A DNA stretch of 64,000 bases, from NCBI GenBank assembly GCA_949285025.1, contig CASDXG010000096.1:1-64000 (forward strand), given 5' to 3'. This DNA comes from an uncultured Bacteroides sp. Lineage in GTDB: Bacteria; Bacteroidota; Bacteroidia; Bacteroidales; Bacteroidaceae. Below, piece after piece: positions 1 through 10,615 of this stretch. A program made the translations under genes and the position numbers. Position 1 is the stretch's first letter. The number at the start of each line of letters is the position of its first letter. The notes under the pieces are model-generated. The model did no database searches, had not been told where the DNA came from, and saw only the letters and a program-made list of their open reading frames with translations.

Positions 1-2
1 GC

Positions 3-635
3 GGTGCGCGTATGGGGAATAAAAATACGGTATATCAGGGTGCAGTGATTGCTGCAGTTCCTCAAGACTTTGCATATACAGGCGAAGATACACTGGCTTG
101 TATCGGGAATAATAATGTGATTCGTGAAAATGCTGTCATTATTCGTGGAACACATGCCGGGCATGCAACTACGGTGGGAGACGGAAACTTTATTATGACC
201 GGAGCCCGTCTGTCTCACGATGTAGAGGTGGGAAATGGATGTATTATCGGTAATGGCACGCAGATCTCGGGCGATTGTATTGTGGAGGACCATGCGATTC
301 TTACATCGAATGTACTGATGCAAGGTAAAACCCGTTTGGGAACTTATTCAGTGGTGCAGGGTGGCTGTCGTTTTGTAAAAGATATCCCTCCATATATTAT
401 TGCTGCTCATGAGCCGATTTCCTTTTATAGCGTTAATACTACGGTCTTGTCTCATTGTGGATTTTCTGAGACTTTGGTGAAACATATAGCACAGGCATAC
501 CGTATTTTGTATAAATCAAATACATCGTTGACTGATGCATTATTGCGTATAAAAGAGCAAATACCCAATAGTCCGGAAATTGACCATATCGTAGATTTCG
601 TAAAATCTTCGAAACTTGGTATTATCCATCAATAA
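3..635 (+). CDS. LpxA-like UDP-N-acetylglucosamine acyltransferase, 5' end outside the window
   Basis: The product is a left-handed beta-helix protein with repeated hexapeptide turns, followed by the C-terminal helical domain typical of LpxA, which puts the first acyl chain on UDP-GlcNAc in lipid A synthesis. The frame is open to the left edge (Gly-Ala-Arg precede the first Met), so the start lies upstream and about 50-60 residues are probably missing. IRENAVIIRGT matches the LpxA signature region, and the His of RLSHD corresponds to the catalytic His of E. coli LpxA. Two other His residues around the E. coli active site are replaced here (by Asp and Met by eye). Bacteroidales usually carry another lpxA fused or adjacent to lpxC/fabZ, so this copy next to a TetR gene may be a paralogue with a different acyl donor. 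Family sure, exact substrate not. Confidence 0.8.
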   Translation, partial: GARMGNKNTVYQGAVIAAVPQDFAYTGEDTLACIGNNNVIRENAVIIRGTHAGHATTVGDGNFIMTGARLSHDVEVGNGCIIGNGTQISGDCIVEDHAILTSNVLMQGKTRLGTYSVVQGGCRFVKDIPPYIIAAHEPISFYSVNTTVLSHCGFSETLVKHIAQAYRILYKSNTSLTDALLRIKEQIPNSPEIDHIVDFVKSSKLGIIHQ

Positions 636-644
636 AAGAATTGC

Positions 645-1286
645 ATGCTTGTATCAAGGAAAAGAAATGACAGAGATGAATTAAGGCAAAAAGTCATCGA
701 AACGGCATATCAGGCTTTTTCAAAGTCCGGCATTAAAAATGTGCATATAGATGATATTGCGTTGTCTTTGTCTATTTCTAAGCGGACTATTTACGAACTG
801 TTTCAAGGGAAAGAGCAACTCTTGTTGAGTGTCGTACGTTTCCGGCAAGATTGTATTACAGAATATATGAAAAGAATCACTTCCAGAACTGAAAATGTTC
901 TGGAAGTGATTCTTTTGTTTCATCTCCGCGAATCCGATGAATTTTATAGAATGAACCCGTTGTTCTTTAAGGAACTTGTAAAATATCCGAAAGTGTTGGA
1001 ACTTATTCATGAGGAGCAGCGTAAAAACGAATCCGTTTCATTGGATTATTTTCATAAAGGTGTAGAGCAGGGAATGTTCAGAGATGATATTAATTATAAT
1101 GTAATAAATAAAATCATCTCATCGCAGATGGATATATTGCTTTATTCAGATCAGCTGGATGTCTATTCTCTTCCTGAGGTATTGCAGGAGATTACTTTGC
1201 TCTATCTTCGTGGTATATCGACGGAAAAAGGATTGAAAATTGTGGATGAATTTCTGCAGAAGATGAAAAGAAAGCCGGTGGGCTGA
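645..1286 (+). CDS. TetR/AcrR family transcriptional regulator
   Basis: The first 60 residues form the TetR helix-turn-helix (AYQAFSKSGIKNVHIDDIA, then SISKRTIYELF, then the GKEQLL turn). The remaining 150 residues are the variable helical ligand and dimer domain. It starts 9 bp after the acyltransferase stop, so the two are probably cotranscribed and the regulator may control this lipid or surface locus; that is inference. The ligand cannot be told. A perfect 20-bp inverted repeat lies inside the reading frame at 870-916 and is listed separately. The length of 213 residues is normal for the family. Confidence 0.9.
   Translation: MLVSRKRNDRDELRQKVIETAYQAFSKSGIKNVHIDDIALSLSISKRTIYELFQGKEQLLLSVVRFRQDCITEYMKRITSRTENVLEVILLFHLRESDEFYRMNPLFFKELVKYPKVLELIHEEQRKNESVSLDYFHKGVEQGMFRDDINYNVINKIISSQMDILLYSDQLDVYSLPEVLQEITLLYLRGISTEKGLKIVDEFLQKMKRKPVG
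870..916 (+). repeat. perfect 20-bp inverted repeat inside the TetR gene
   Basis: The arms lie at 870-889 and 897-916 with a 7-base spacer, and begin AAAAGAATCACTTCC. The right arm ends in TTTT and is followed by GTTT, so the transcript can fold into a long hairpin with a short U-run, like an intrinsic terminator. It encodes residues around 76-91 of the regulator. Whether it acts on transcription or on mRNA stability is unknown. Confidence 0.8.
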
Positions 1287-1287
1287 A

Positions 1288-1316
1288 TTTGTGACCTGAA
1301 AAATCTTCTATATTTG
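1288..1316 (+). promoter_or_regulatory. Candidate Bacteroides-type promoter for the O-acetylation module
   Basis: TATATTTG at 1309-1316 matches the -7 consensus TAnnTTTG and lies 23 bases before the ATG at 1340. A TTTG at 1288-1291 could serve as the -33 element, but the 17-bp spacing is shorter than the usual 19-20. Confidence 0.5.
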
Positions 1317-1339
1317 CACAAGTTTTTAGAAAAGTTTCC

Positions 1340-2719
1340 ATGAAGAATAAAGTATCCGATACTTTCTTATTTACCTTATTGGTCGTTTCCGGCTTATTTG
1401 CATTGCATTTTTTGCCATCGGTGTCGATAGGAGGAAGGCACTTACGTCAGGTTGATATATTGTCAGATATACGTCCTGATATATCAGATGATGAATTGTT
1501 GAGCGATTCGGATCAGGTCGTTTTTCCTCCGTTGCCTAAACCTGTTTTTGTGGATAGCTGTAAAAAAGGTATTACTTGTATAGAAGATTATGCCGATTCA
1601 ACGGGAGTCGGTATGGGCTTTTTCTACGAGGCTTTGGAAAAACGCGCTACATTGGGACGTCCGGTGCGTATCGCTTATTTTGGTGATTCCTTTATCGAGG
1701 CGGATATTTTGACCGCTGATTTGCGTGAAATGTTGCAGAAACAGTTCGGAGGATGTGGTGTGGGTTATGTCTCTTTAACCTCGCCAATTTCCGGATTCCG
1801 CCCTACTGTTGGACATTCGTTTGAAGGATGGCATAGTCATACATCTACCGATACGGTAGGTTTTGACCGCTCTTGTCAGGATTTGTCGAACCGTTATTTT
1901 TATGCGTCTCCGAAAGCGTCTGTAACATTAAAGGGCCTCCGTAAATACGCATCGTTAGCAGATACATGTACGGTCTCTTCTTTCTATTTCCGTTCTTCCG
2001 ACTCTGTGTATATTTCAGCCCTTATTAACGGAAAACGTTCTTCCGACTTTAAACTTTCCGGTGACAGTCTTTTGCGTGAAGTTTCGGTAAAAGGTAAAAT
2101 AGGTTCGGTGAAATGGACTGTGGAAGAGGCCTCAGAGGACGCAATCTTTTATGCTGCAACGATGGATCCATCGGAAGGAATTGTTTTGGATAATTTCAGT
2201 ACGCGGGGGAGTAGCGGGCAGCAATTAGGGGGAATTTCGGAAGCTGTGTTGAAACAATATGACCGTTTGCGTACGTACGATCTGATTGTTTTACAATACG
2301 GATTGAATGTTGCATCAGAAAAGGGAGTAGATTACAATTATTACAAGGCGCCGATGAAGCGAATTGTAAACTATTTCAAAAGAATTTTTCCTCATGCATC
2401 TGTACTGATTGTCGGAATTGGTGATAGAGAATATAAAACAGAAAACGGTGAACTCCGTACAATGCCGGGAGTAAAGAACCTAATCCGTTATCAGCAGGCT
2501 TTGGCTGTTGAGACGAATTCGGCTTTTTGGAATATGTATGAAGCGATGGGCGGTGAGGGAAGTATCGTGAAGATGGCGAATAATAAACCGCCGATGGCTA
2601 ATTATGATTATACTCATATCAATTTCGAGGGAGGGAAATATGTGGCGAAAAAGCTGTTCGATGCATTAATGTACGGAAAAGAACAATATGAAAGACGGAA
2701 AGCATATGAGTCGGAATAA
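1340..2719 (+). CDS. Membrane-anchored SGNH/GDSL-type protein of an O-acetylation module
   Basis: One N-terminal hydrophobic segment (about residues 9-30) would place the protein in the periplasm, anchored to the inner membrane. SGNH-family block I is seen as IAYFGDSFIEAD near residue 115, with Ser as nucleophile. The final block is DYTHINFEG, supplying the Asp-x-x-His pair near residue 430. A block resembling the GxND region reads LQYGLNVAS. The next two genes are another SGNH protein and an MBOAT protein, the same set used for alginate-type O-acetylation (AlgI with AlgX/AlgJ). It therefore probably transfers or removes acetyl groups on an envelope or secreted polysaccharide. The polymer is not known. 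Confidence 0.75.
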   Translation: MKNKVSDTFLFTLLVVSGLFALHFLPSVSIGGRHLRQVDILSDIRPDISDDELLSDSDQVVFPPLPKPVFVDSCKKGITCIEDYADSTGVGMGFFYEALEKRATLGRPVRIAYFGDSFIEADILTADLREMLQKQFGGCGVGYVSLTSPISGFRPTVGHSFEGWHSHTSTDTVGFDRSCQDLSNRYFYASPKASVTLKGLRKYASLADTCTVSSFYFRSSDSVYISALINGKRSSDFKLSGDSLLREVSVKGKIGSVKWTVEEASEDAIFYAATMDPSEGIVLDNFSTRGSSGQQLGGISEAVLKQYDRLRTYDLIVLQYGLNVASEKGVDYNYYKAPMKRIVNYFKRIFPHASVLIVGIGDREYKTENGELRTMPGVKNLIRYQQALAVETNSAFWNMYEAMGGEGSIVKMANNKPPMANYDYTHINFEGGKYVAKKLFDALMYGKEQYERRKAYESE

Positions 2720-3656
2720 GCATTTTCTTTTTGTTATTTGTTGTTGTTTTCTGTCAGTTTTCGCTGTGTATGGGCAAGACCCCTTGCCGGAACAGGCGAA
2801 AACAGATCGCTTGGCTGCTCTGGTTTATCTCAGCGAGGAAATGAAACAGCTATTGCGTTTTCTTCCGGTTTCTGATTCTATGCCAGAAATTTTTCGCGGA
2901 GTTCAGGAAAATTGTATCGATGATCCTACAGCATCGCTTGCATCTTTTTGGCAAAAGCTGTCATGTTTAGATAAACCTGTCCGCATAGTACATATAGGAG
3001 ATTCGCATGTTCGCAGTCATATATTTCCGGCCGTTGTAAGGAAACTTCTGGAGGAAGATTTCGGTGGTGATGCTGTTGATGATATTCCGCTTACGTATCA
3101 TACTTCAGGAATTGCCAGCGAGACAGGAAAACCCGGTATTGTTTATCATGTGATTGGGATAAATGGGGCTACATGTGATAAGTTTCTGACACATGGGCTG
3201 TTGGATGAAATTGAAAAATTGCGTCCGGATTTGGTGATTATGTCTTTCGGAACGAATGAAGCGCATGGGCGTCTTTATAATAAGGCCAGGCATACGGCTG
3301 TAATGAATACGTTGTTGTCGTCATTAAAAGCCCGTTGTCCGGACTCGGCCTTTCTGTTGACAACTCCACCGGGAGCCTATGTACGATTAAACAGGAACCG
3401 GCGTGTGATAAATACCCGTACGCCGTTGGTTGTTGAAAACGAGCTGAAATTTGTGCGTGAGCATGCTTTGGCTGTTTGGAATCTTTATGATATTGCGGGA
3501 GGTAGCAAGCATGCTTGTTTGAATTGGACATCGGCTAATATGTTCCAAAGAGATAAAATACATTTCACACGTGAGGGATATACTTTGCAAGGATTGTTAT
3601 TACATGAGGCATTAATAAAAGCGTACAATGATTATGTGGCAATTAGACTGGACTAA
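2706..3656 (+). CDS. Secreted SGNH/GDSL hydrolase-like protein
   Basis: The reading frame also has an ATG at 2688, inside the preceding gene. I prefer 2706, which directly opens a signal peptide (MSRNKHFLF then a Cys-rich hydrophobic run ending at about VYGQ) and follows a GGAA stretch. Block I is HIGDSHVRSH with the nucleophilic Ser. Block III is SFGTNEAHG, with Asn in the oxyanion position. Block V is DKIHFTREGY with the Asp and His of the triad. All canonical SGNH residues are therefore present. It overlaps the previous gene and is overlapped by the MBOAT gene, so the three are translationally coupled. The likely role is acetyl transfer or hydrolysis on a polysaccharide in the periplasm. 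Confidence 0.8.
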   Translation: MSRNKHFLFVICCCFLSVFAVYGQDPLPEQAKTDRLAALVYLSEEMKQLLRFLPVSDSMPEIFRGVQENCIDDPTASLASFWQKLSCLDKPVRIVHIGDSHVRSHIFPAVVRKLLEEDFGGDAVDDIPLTYHTSGIASETGKPGIVYHVIGINGATCDKFLTHGLLDEIEKLRPDLVIMSFGTNEAHGRLYNKARHTAVMNTLLSSLKARCPDSAFLLTTPPGAYVRLNRNRRVINTRTPLVVENELKFVREHALAVWNLYDIAGGSKHACLNWTSANMFQRDKIHFTREGYTLQGLLLHEALIKAYNDYVAIRLD

Positions 3657-5121
3657 ATTTCGCGATATATTGGTTTACAATCCGGAAGAGCCGATGATCT
3701 TTAACAGCGGTTTTTTCTTATTCCTGTTCTTGGGATTCAGCTTTATTTACATGATTTTAAGGAAACAGCGGACAACAACATTACGTCTATTGTTTGTCTC
3801 TTTGGTTTCTTATTACTTTTATTATAAGAGCAGCGGAATCTACTTTTTCCTTTTGGGAATTGTTTCAGTGACAGATTTTGTTTTGGCGCATCGGATGTCG
3901 CACACGGAATCTGTATGGAAACGTAAACTTTTAGTCACCATTAGCCTGTGTGTTAATTTAGGGCTGTTGTGTTATTTCAAATATACGAACTTCTTTTATG
4001 AAATGCTGGCACCTTTATGGCATGGACATTTTGAGCCTTTAGACATATTTCTGCCTGTAGGTATTTCTTTTTTTACATTTCAATCGCTTAGTTATACCAT
4101 TGATGTATATAGACGTGACCTGAAACCTTTGAATAGTTTGTTGGATTACGTGTTTTATGTCTCATTCTTTCCGCAATTGGTAGCCGGCCCTATTATACGT
4201 GCACGTGATTTTATCCCTCAAATACGGCGTCCTTTGTTGGTGACGAATGAGATGTTCGGGCGAGGTATATTTTTTATTATAAGCGGTTTGTTTAAGAAGG
4301 CTGTGATATCCGATTACATCAGTGTCAATTTTGTTGAGCGCATATTTGAGAATCCCGGATTGTATTCAGGAGTGGAAAACCTGTTTGGTGTGTATGGATA
4401 TGCACTGCAAATTTATTGCGATTTCTCGGGATATAGCGATATGGCCATCGGAATAGCATTGCTGTTAGGCTTTCATTTTCCTCCGAACTTCGATTCTCCT
4501 TATAAGTCCGACAGTGTTACATCTTTTTGGCGTCGCTGGCATATTTCATTGTCTTCATGGTTGCGTGATTATTTATATATTTCTCTTGGCGGTAACAGAA
4601 AAGGAAAATTCCGTATGTATGTCAATTTGATTGTGACAATGTTACTTGGAGGATTATGGCATGGCGCCTCATGGAATTTCATTGTCTGGGGAAGTTTGCA
4701 TGGAGTAGCTTTGGCCGTTCATAAATATTTTCGGGGGATTTTACATCATTCAAAACAATATCATAGTGTAGGATTACGTAAATTCGGGGCAGTTCTTTTG
4801 ACTTTCCATTTTGTCTGCTTCTGTTGGATTTTCTTCAGGAATACAACTTTTGAAGGTTCGGCCACAATGATTCGCCAGATATTTACGTCCTTTCATCCGG
4901 AACTCTTTCTACAATTGATACAAGGATATTGGAAAGTTTTCGTGTTGATGGGAATCGGATATTTGCTTCATTGGTGTCCGGACAGTTGGCAGAATGCTTG
5001 TTGCAGAGGAATGATCCGTTTGCCTTTAATAGCTCAGGCTTGTATCCTTGTGATGTTGATTTATTTGGTCATTCAAGTGAAGAGCAGCGATATCCAACCT
5101 TTTATATACTTCCAGTTTTAA
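3634..5121 (+). CDS. MBOAT family O-acyltransferase (AlgI-like)
   Basis: A polytopic membrane protein of about 495 residues with roughly ten hydrophobic segments. It shows the MBOAT hallmarks: FWRRWHISLSSWLRDYLY near residue 300 and LWHGASWNFIVWG near residue 350, where the His is the presumed catalytic residue. AlgI-type proteins move acyl groups from the cytoplasm across the inner membrane to periplasmic partners, here presumably the two preceding SGNH proteins. The 5' end overlaps the previous gene. ATG codons exist at 3628 and 3634 and the choice is uncertain by two codons. Family assignment is firm; the acceptor polymer is unknown. Confidence 0.9.
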   Translation: MWQLDWTKFRDILVYNPEEPMIFNSGFFLFLFLGFSFIYMILRKQRTTTLRLLFVSLVSYYFYYKSSGIYFFLLGIVSVTDFVLAHRMSHTESVWKRKLLVTISLCVNLGLLCYFKYTNFFYEMLAPLWHGHFEPLDIFLPVGISFFTFQSLSYTIDVYRRDLKPLNSLLDYVFYVSFFPQLVAGPIIRARDFIPQIRRPLLVTNEMFGRGIFFIISGLFKKAVISDYISVNFVERIFENPGLYSGVENLFGVYGYALQIYCDFSGYSDMAIGIALLLGFHFPPNFDSPYKSDSVTSFWRRWHISLSSWLRDYLYISLGGNRKGKFRMYVNLIVTMLLGGLWHGASWNFIVWGSLHGVALAVHKYFRGILHHSKQYHSVGLRKFGAVLLTFHFVCFCWIFFRNTTFEGSATMIRQIFTSFHPELFLQLIQGYWKVFVLMGIGYLLHWCPDSWQNACCRGMIRLPLIAQACILVMLIYLVIQVKSSDIQPFIYFQF

Positions 5122-5231
5122 GAAAAATATCATTTCCTTTTTTCAATGTTATTGTTTTTTTATTTACCTTGCATTGCTTAGAGAGATGCCGGGCAGATGT
5201 GTGCTGCTATATTTGAAGAAAGGAGAAATAT

Positions 5232-5657
5232 ATGGATAAAATTGCTTATTGTGTGGAGCGGTTGGAGAAAAAAGGAGTGAAGCCTACAGCAATACGGATA
5301 TTGATATTTCGCACAATGTTGGAAATCTCGGAAGCTGTTTCTTTGGTGGAACTTGGAGAACGTTTGGAAACAGTTGATAAGTCTACAGTATTTCGTACGT
5401 TAAATCTATTCCTTGCCCACCGTTTGATTCATGCAATTGAAGACGGGAGTGGTGTGTCGAAGTATGAAATTTGTGCCAATGAAAATTCATGTAATCCTGA
5501 TGATATGCACGTTCATTTCTATTGTGTAAACTGCCATCGTACGTTTTGTTTTAAGGCGATTCACATACCATTAATTTCCCTCCCGTCCGGTTTCCGGATG
5601 GACTCTGTGAATTATATGATAAAAGGTCTGTGTGATAATTGTGCGGCAGGCCGGTGA
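5232..5657 (+). CDS. Fur family metal- or peroxide-responsive regulator
   Basis: 141 residues with the Fur layout. An N-terminal winged helix contains the recognition stretch VDKSTVFRTLNLF. A dimer and metal domain follows with HVHFYCVNC (residues about 93-101) and a second Cys pair, CDNC, close to the C terminus, which together form the structural zinc site. Fur, Zur and PerR cannot be separated from these motifs alone. It lies 110 bp after the MBOAT gene on the same strand and is probably expressed separately. A partly matching promoter element (TACCTTG around 5166) is seen upstream. Confidence 0.88.
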   Translation: MDKIAYCVERLEKKGVKPTAIRILIFRTMLEISEAVSLVELGERLETVDKSTVFRTLNLFLAHRLIHAIEDGSGVSKYEICANENSCNPDDMHVHFYCVNCHRTFCFKAIHIPLISLPSGFRMDSVNYMIKGLCDNCAAGR

Positions 5658-5721
5658 AGATTCTCAATTGGTACCATATATGAGAAAACAGGTGGGCGTT
5701 ATTGGGGTAAGATAACGGTAG

Positions 5722-6966
<1,245 letters not shown>

Positions 6967-6972
6967 TCCGAT

Positions 6973-7018
6973 GAAGCAAACCAAAGATTTACATGTCTTT
7001 TCGGTTTGCTTCTTTCTT
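6973..7018 (+). terminator. Intrinsic terminator after the esterase gene
   Basis: GAAGCAAACC (6973-6982) pairs with GGTTTGCTTC (7003-7012), with further AAAGA/TCTTT pairing inside. TTTCTTTTTT follows. The right arm lies within the last codons of the convergent GNAT gene. Confidence 0.8.
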
Positions 7019-7504
7019 TTTTATAAAAGCGATGCGCGGAGTTCCGTTGGCTATATAAATTATTCCGCAACGGGTGAAACCATATTTTTTTAATAAAGAC
7101 AGCATGACCGTATTGTTCCGGTGCGTGTCAATCCGGATGTTGGAATAATGCGAGAAACACCAGTCGAAGCAGAATTCTCCGATTCCTTTTCTGCTGCCAT
7201 CGGAAGCCAGTCTGTGGATGACGTAGTAAGGTTCATCGTCAGGCCATTCGCCGTGTTCGATGTGCGCATAAGTAGGATCCGGTCCGGGAATGAAACAGAA
7301 AGTTCCGATGGGAAGGCCGTTCGTTTCATCGCAACATACATAACAATGTCCTGCTTTGATTTCAGATTCTATCAGTTCTTTGCCGGGATATCCGTTAATC
7401 CATTGGTTGGCATTCCCGTTTTCGGCCATGAATTTTCGTGCATGGTCGAATATTTCCATTAATCGGTCAAGATCTTTTTGCCTGGCTTTTCTGATGGTTG
7501 GCAT
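6989..7504 (-). CDS. GNAT family N-acetyltransferase
   Basis: 171 residues with the GNAT fold. The acetyl-CoA loop is seen as LASDGSRKGIGEFCFDWCF (R/Q-x-x-G-x-G/A type, near residues 95-112), followed by NNTVMLSLLKKYGFTRCG, the usual motif-B strand with the conserved Asn and the YGF turn. It probably acetylates a small molecule or an amine; the acceptor cannot be predicted. It begins 9 bp downstream of the uvrA stop on the same strand and is probably cotranscribed with uvrA. Confidence 0.88.
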   Translation of the reverse strand: MPTIRKARQKDLDRLMEIFDHARKFMAENGNANQWINGYPGKELIESEIKAGHCYVCCDETNGLPIGTFCFIPGPDPTYAHIEHGEWPDDEPYYVIHRLASDGSRKGIGEFCFDWCFSHYSNIRIDTHRNNTVMLSLLKKYGFTRCGIIYIANGTPRIAFIKKKEANRKDM

Positions 7505-7513
7505 ATTGATTCC

Positions 7514-10315
7514 TTATTTGACAACGGACAAGCCGTTATTTCTTTCCTGTAATTTTTCGGCAAGATATTTTCCTGTATAGGACTCCGTACACTGAATGAT
7601 TTCTTCCGGTGTACCGGTTGTCACGATATTTCCGCCTTTTTCTCCGCCTTCCGGTCCTAAGTCAATAATATAATCGGCGCATTTGATTACATCCATGTTG
7701 TGTTCGATAATGATAATCGTATGTCCGCGTGTAATTAGAGCATCGAAAGCCTCGAGCAGTTTTTTTATGTCGTGAAAGTGAAGTCCGGTTGTCGGTTCAT
7801 CGAAAACGAAAACGGTCGGTTGCGTTTTTTCCATGCTTAAGAAATAAGCCAGTTTGACGCGCTGGTTTTCACCTCCGGATAATGTGGAAGATGATTGCCC
7901 GAGTTTAATATATCCTAAACCGACATCCTGTAGCGGTTGCAGTTTTTTTGCAATCTTTTTTTGCTTATGCTCCGAAAAGAAATCAATGGCCTGGTTAACG
8001 GTCATTTCCAGAACGTCGTAAATGTTTTTACCTTCATAGCATACTTCCAGAAGGTCGCTTTTAAAACGTTTGCCGTGACATGATTCGCATTCTAAAACCA
8101 AATCGGCCATAAACTGCATTTCCACCGTAATGGTTCCTTCTCCTTTGCACTCTTCACAGCGGCCGCCTTCCGTGTTGAATGAAAAATATCCGGCTGTATA
8201 CCCCATTTGTTTGGCAAGCGGTTGTTCGGCAAACAGTTTCCTTATTTCATCGTATGCCTTTATGTAGGTAACCGGATTACTGCGCGATGATTTGCCTATC
8301 GGATTCTGATCAACGAATTCTATGTCGCTTATCAGATTGATATCTCCTTCAAGTGAGAGGAATTCTCCCGGACGTTCGCTGGTTTCGCTGAGTCGGCGTT
8401 TTAATGCTTTGTAGAAAATGTCTCTGACCAACGTGCTTTTCCCCGAACCGCTTACGCCTGTTACAACGGTCATGACGTTTAGCGGAAACCGGACATTGAT
8501 GCCTTTCAGATTATTTTCTCGTGCTCCTTTTACTTCTATATAGTTATTCCATGGTCGGTGTGTGACGGGAATCTCTATTTTATCTTCCCCCAAAAGGTAT
8601 TGTACGGTATAGCTTTTACTCCCTTTTTTCAAGTTTTTCATGTCTCCGCAATACACGATTTCACCGCCCAGACGTCCGGCTTTTGGACCGATATCGATAA
8701 TATAATCGGCGGCCCGTATAATTTCCTCATCATGTTCGACGACAACAACCGTATTGCCTAATTCCTGTAATTGACGCAGTACCTTGATGAGCCGGTCAGT
8801 GTCTCGGCTGTGAAGTCCTATACTCGGTTCATCTAAAATGTAAAGTGAGCCGACGAGGCTGCTCCCCAATGACGTCGCCAGATTGATACGCTGGCTTTCT
8901 CCTCCGGATAGTGAATTGCTGAGGCGGTTTAAAGTAAGGTATCCTAATCCCACATCGGCAAGGAATGTCAGCCGGTTGTTTATTTCGTTTAGCAGACGTT
9001 TGGCTATGTTTTTGTCATGTTCGTCCAGAGAAAGATTCTGAAAGAATTTCTGTAATTCGTAAATTGGCAGGTTAACCAATTCGGTAATCGACTTCATTCC
9101 GACCTTTACATATTCAGCTTCTTTTTTGAGTTTCCCGCCATGACATTCGGGACAGGTCGTTTTTCCGCGGTAACGTGCCAGCATTACCCGGTATTGTATC
9201 TTATATTGGTTCTCTTCCAGCATCTTGAAGAAAGAGTCAATACAGACCTTTTCTTTCGGTCCATGCCAAAGATAATCTTTCTGTTCTTTGGTCAATTCGT
9301 AGTAAGGTGTAAATATGGGGAAGTCGTGTTCGGGAGCTTCGCGTAGAAATTCCGTGAGCCATTCTCCCATTTTTTCTCCTCGCCAGCATACTACGGCACC
9401 GTCGTACACACTGAGTGTGCGGTTAGGTATTACCAGATGTTCGTCTATCCCGATGATTTTTCCGAACCCTTCACATCTGGGGCAGGCACCTACCGGAGAG
9501 TTGAAAGAGAACATCTGGTCATTAGGTTCGGTAAATGTCATCCCGTCGGCTTCGAACTTTGTACTGAAACAGTGCAGTTCCGTCTTTCCGTCGGGTAGAT
9601 AAAACCGCAAGATACAAGAACCATCGCCTTCGAACATTGCGGTTTCTGCCGAATCTGTCAGGCGGCTTATCGCATCTTTGCTGTTGTCGCAACTCATACG
9701 GTCAATAAGCAGGTAAACCGTATCTGCGGGAATATCTCGGTAATCTTCGATGCGGAGAATCTCGCCGTTTACTTCGATTCGTGTAAAGCCCTGCTTCAAA
9801 TCAATTTCCAATTGTTCGGAACGGGAACGTCCTTCGCGGGGAATCAGGGGTGTCAGTACGGTATATCGTGTGCCTTTCGGGTAAAAAAGCATACAGTTTA
9901 CAATATCTTCCGGGCTGTCTTTCTTGACCACTTTCCCCGATATGGGTGAATAAGTCTTTCCGATGCGGGCAAAAAGCAGGCGGAGGTATTCGTAAATTTC
10001 AGTAGATGTTCCGACTGTGGAGCGCGGATTTCGGCTGATTACTTTTTGTTCGATGGCAATAGCCGGGGGAATGCCTTTGATAAAGTCACATTCCGGTTTG
10101 CTCATGCGTCCTAAAAACTGGCGGGCATACGAGGAAAGGCTCTCCACATACCGGCGTTGTCCTTCGGCATATAGCGTATCGAATGCCAATGAAGATTTTC
10201 CTGATCCGGACAATCCTGTGATAACTACAAGTTTATTTCGGGGAATGTCTACGTCAATGTTTTTCAGATTATTGACTCTTGCACCTTTTATTCGTATATA
10301 GTTGTTCTCTGGCAT
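7514..10315 (-). CDS. uvrA: UvrABC excinuclease subunit A
   Basis: UvrA is the damage-recognition ATPase of nucleotide excision repair. The protein (about 933 residues) has two ABC ATPase modules. The first has Walker [21 protein letters not shown] and signature [12 protein letters not shown]. The second has [13 protein letters not shown] and [12 protein letters not shown]. The C-terminal zinc finger is CEECKGEG then CESCHGKRF, and the insertion-domain zinc site is CPRCEGFG with CPECHGG. The frame could be extended to a TTG at 10345, but a TATCTTTG promoter element at 10350-10343 overlaps that codon. The ATG at 10315 is therefore the likely start. Length and motifs are complete. Confidence 0.97.
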   Translation of the reverse strand: MPENNYIRIKGARVNNLKNIDVDIPRNKLVVITGLSGSGKSSLAFDTLYAEGQRRYVESLSSYARQFLGRMSKPECDFIKGIPPAIAIEQKVISRNPRSTVGTSTEIYEYLRLLFARIGKTYSPISGKVVKKDSPEDIVNCMLFYPKGTRYTVLTPLIPREGRSRSEQLEIDLKQGFTRIEVNGEILRIEDYRDIPADTVYLLIDRMSCDNSKDAISRLTDSAETAMFEGDGSCILRFYLPDGKTELHCFSTKFEADGMTFTEPNDQMFSFNSPVGACPRCEGFGKIIGIDEHLVIPNRTLSVYDGAVVCWRGEKMGEWLTEFLREAPEHDFPIFTPYYELTKEQKDYLWHGPKEKVCIDSFFKMLEENQYKIQYRVMLARYRGKTTCPECHGGKLKKEAEYVKVGMKSITELVNLPIYELQKFFQNLSLDEHDKNIAKRLLNEINNRLTFLADVGLGYLTLNRLSNSLSGGESQRINLATSLGSSLVGSLYILDEPSIGLHSRDTDRLIKVLRQLQELGNTVVVVEHDEEIIRAADYIIDIGPKAGRLGGEIVYCGDMKNLKKGSKSYTVQYLLGEDKIEIPVTHRPWNNYIEVKGARENNLKGINVRFPLNVMTVVTGVSGSGKSTLVRDIFYKALKRRLSETSERPGEFLSLEGDINLISDIEFVDQNPIGKSSRSNPVTYIKAYDEIRKLFAEQPLAKQMGYTAGYFSFNTEGGRCEECKGEGTITVEMQFMADLVLECESCHGKRFKSDLLEVCYEGKNIYDVLEMTVNQAIDFFSEHKQKKIAKKLQPLQDVGLGYIKLGQSSSTLSGGENQRVKLAYFLSMEKTQPTVFVFDEPTTGLHFHDIKKLLEAFDALITRGHTIIIIEHNMDVIKCADYIIDLGPEGGEKGGNIVTTGTPEEIIQCTESYTGKYLAEKLQERNNGLSVVK

Positions 10316-10342
10316 GTCTTGTTCGGATTGGTTGTTCGACGC

Positions 10343-10350
10343 CAAAGATA
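10343..10350 (-). promoter_or_regulatory. -7 promoter element of uvrA
   Basis: TATCTTTG on the minus strand matches TAnnTTTG and lies 27 bases before the chosen ATG. No clear -33 TTG is seen. It decides the uvrA start because it overlaps the alternative TTG codon. Confidence 0.55.
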
Positions 10351-10560
10351 AAAATAAATTCGGATTAGTTGAAAATCTATTGCGATAACTTCGAACCTGT
10401 TTGTTCGGAATCGTATAAAAAGTCTTCGGGAATTTAACAGAAACATCCTCGCGTTTTGTGAGAAAGACGGAAGTGTTTTTTCAAGACTTGATAACGATGT
10501 GGAAGAAAGACGCTATATATTTAAAAACGGATGCTGCGTTTGTATGGGTATCTTTATGTA

Positions 10561-10592
10561 TTTGGTTCTGTATTTTCTATTCTGTATCTTTG
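10561..10592 (+). promoter_or_regulatory. Bacteroides-type promoter of the family-10-like glycosidase gene
   Basis: TTTG at 10561-10564 and TATCTTTG at 10585-10592 are separated by 20 bp, matching the -33 and -7 elements recognised by the Bacteroidota primary sigma factor. The expected transcription start is near 10599, 17 bases before the ATG at 10616. The frame's upstream extension to 10499 is therefore not part of the protein. Confidence 0.8.
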
Positions 10593-10615
10593 CAAACAAA
10601 CAATTAAAGACAGAT

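Noticed and set aside
4929..5216. 95-codon frame overlapping the end of the MBOAT gene
   Set aside because: Shadow frame inside a well-supported gene, with unusual composition.
10499..10615. N-terminal extension of the family-10-like glycosidase
   Set aside because: It spans the promoter with matching -33 and -7 elements, and the ATG at 10616 begins a proper signal peptide.
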